Assembly (NCBI GenBank): GCA_021783385.1
Contig: JAJXTX010000163.1
Coordinates: 1-5,982, forward strand
Reading direction: 5' to 3'
Source of the DNA: Pseudomonadota bacterium
Lineage (GTDB): Bacteria > Pseudomonadota > Gammaproteobacteria > Xanthomonadales > Rhodanobacteraceae
Length of the DNA: 5,982 nt
The notes under the pieces were generated by a model. That model was given only the letters and a program-made list of their open reading frames with translations, was not told the origin of the DNA and searched no databases. The first letter of the stretch is position 1. The number at the start of each line of letters is the position of its first letter. This document shows, piece after piece, positions 5,660-5,982 of the stretch. The position numbers were made by a program, and so were the translations under genes.

Positions 5660-5982
5660 TCATGCTTCTGCCAGGACACGCGAACGCAGGCTGACATGCA
5701 GTTCGCCGCTGCGGCTGTAAAGCCCGTTTTTCCCACCATGCCCGGTCAGTATCGACAGCGCCTCGCGTACCTGATGCAGGCGGCGAGTGACCGTGCTGCC
5801 ATTGCGCTGGTTGAGTTGCTGGCAGTCGCGAAGTGACTGCAGGACCCGGGCCCATATCGGTTCCTGCCGGGCTGCCCAGGTGGGCACCTCGCGACTCAGC
5901 TGCAGGCGCTCGGCATCGAGCTGCTCCATCTGCAGCATCAGTGCCAGTTTGCGCGCGCCGACCTGATCGAGCGCTTCGATAT
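5660..5982 (-). CDS. flgN: Flagellar export chaperone FlgN, N-terminus cut off
   Basis: The reading frame is open from the window's right edge to the TGA at 5660-5662, giving 106 residues that lack the N-terminus. Family members are usually about 140 residues, so some 30 are missing. FlgN is a small all-helical cytoplasmic chaperone that delivers the hook-filament junction proteins FlgK and FlgL to the flagellar type III export gate. Visible family features are a long charged N-terminal helix (EALDQVGARKLAL... QLDAERLQL), the conserved LNQRNG turn (residues 56-61 of this fragment), a helix with RLHQVREALSILTG, and a C-terminal YSRSGEL, the usual Y...G element. An ATG at 5936-5938 lies inside this frame, but the upstream sequence continues the helix, so I treat that ATG as internal. 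flgN often lies beside flgM; that neighbour would be outside the window. The family is short and diverse, so the call rests on pattern and context. Confidence 0.82.
   Translation of the reverse strand, partial: IEALDQVGARKLALMLQMEQLDAERLQLSREVPTWAARQEPIWARVLQSLRDCQQLNQRNGSTVTRRLHQVREALSILTGHGGKNGLYSRSGELHVSLRSRVLAEA

Noticed and set aside
5590..5694. A small + strand frame with AGGAG just before ATG 5590, coding about 34 residues
   Set aside because: The purine-rich stretch is the complement of the EAL-HDOD leader. The frame runs antisense into flgN, and the peptide has no recognisable features or promoter.

Overview
The window is ordinary GC-rich chromosome from a motile gammaproteobacterium. 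The TonB-dependent-receptor tail, the E. coli-like PpnN and MotAB, and the flagellar gene order point to the Xanthomonadales, most likely a Rhodanobacter/Dyella/Xanthomonas relative. That placement is an inference from protein resemblance, not from a search.

Layout. On the + strand, positions 1-233 hold the last 76 codons of an outer-membrane beta-barrel receptor, followed by a clear intrinsic terminator (258-287). Next comes ppnN (388-1788), a full-length nucleotide 5'-monophosphate nucleosidase of the LOG superfamily, then tRNA-Asn(GUU) (1857-1933) with encoded CCA, a possible sigma-70 promoter and a strong intrinsic terminator. From about 2117 to the right edge everything is on the - strand and concerns motility. 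Read in the direction of transcription the order is: flgN (5' end cut by the window edge), a gene for a protein with a degenerate EAL domain plus an HDOD domain, a 272-bp intergenic region, then motA and motB, which overlap by 4 bases. motB and the tRNA converge across a 183-bp spacer.

How the genes work together. FlgN is the export chaperone for hook-filament junction proteins, and MotA/MotB are the proton-channel stator that powers rotation. The EAL-HDOD protein between them has lost several acidic and basic residues expected of an active c-di-GMP phosphodiesterase, so it is more likely a regulatory or scaffolding protein, possibly linked to motility. The best regulatory signal is a near-consensus FliA (sigma-28) promoter in front of motA, with TAAA and GCCGATAT exactly 15 bases apart. 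It implies late flagellar (class III) expression of motAB independent of flgN. The -10 element of this promoter lies inside a longer inverted repeat.

I found no mobile element, CRISPR array, toxin-antitoxin pair, defence system or evident new system. The points most worth a second look are the EAL-HDOD protein, the motA promoter with its overlapping inverted repeat, and the palindrome-rich spacer upstream of it.
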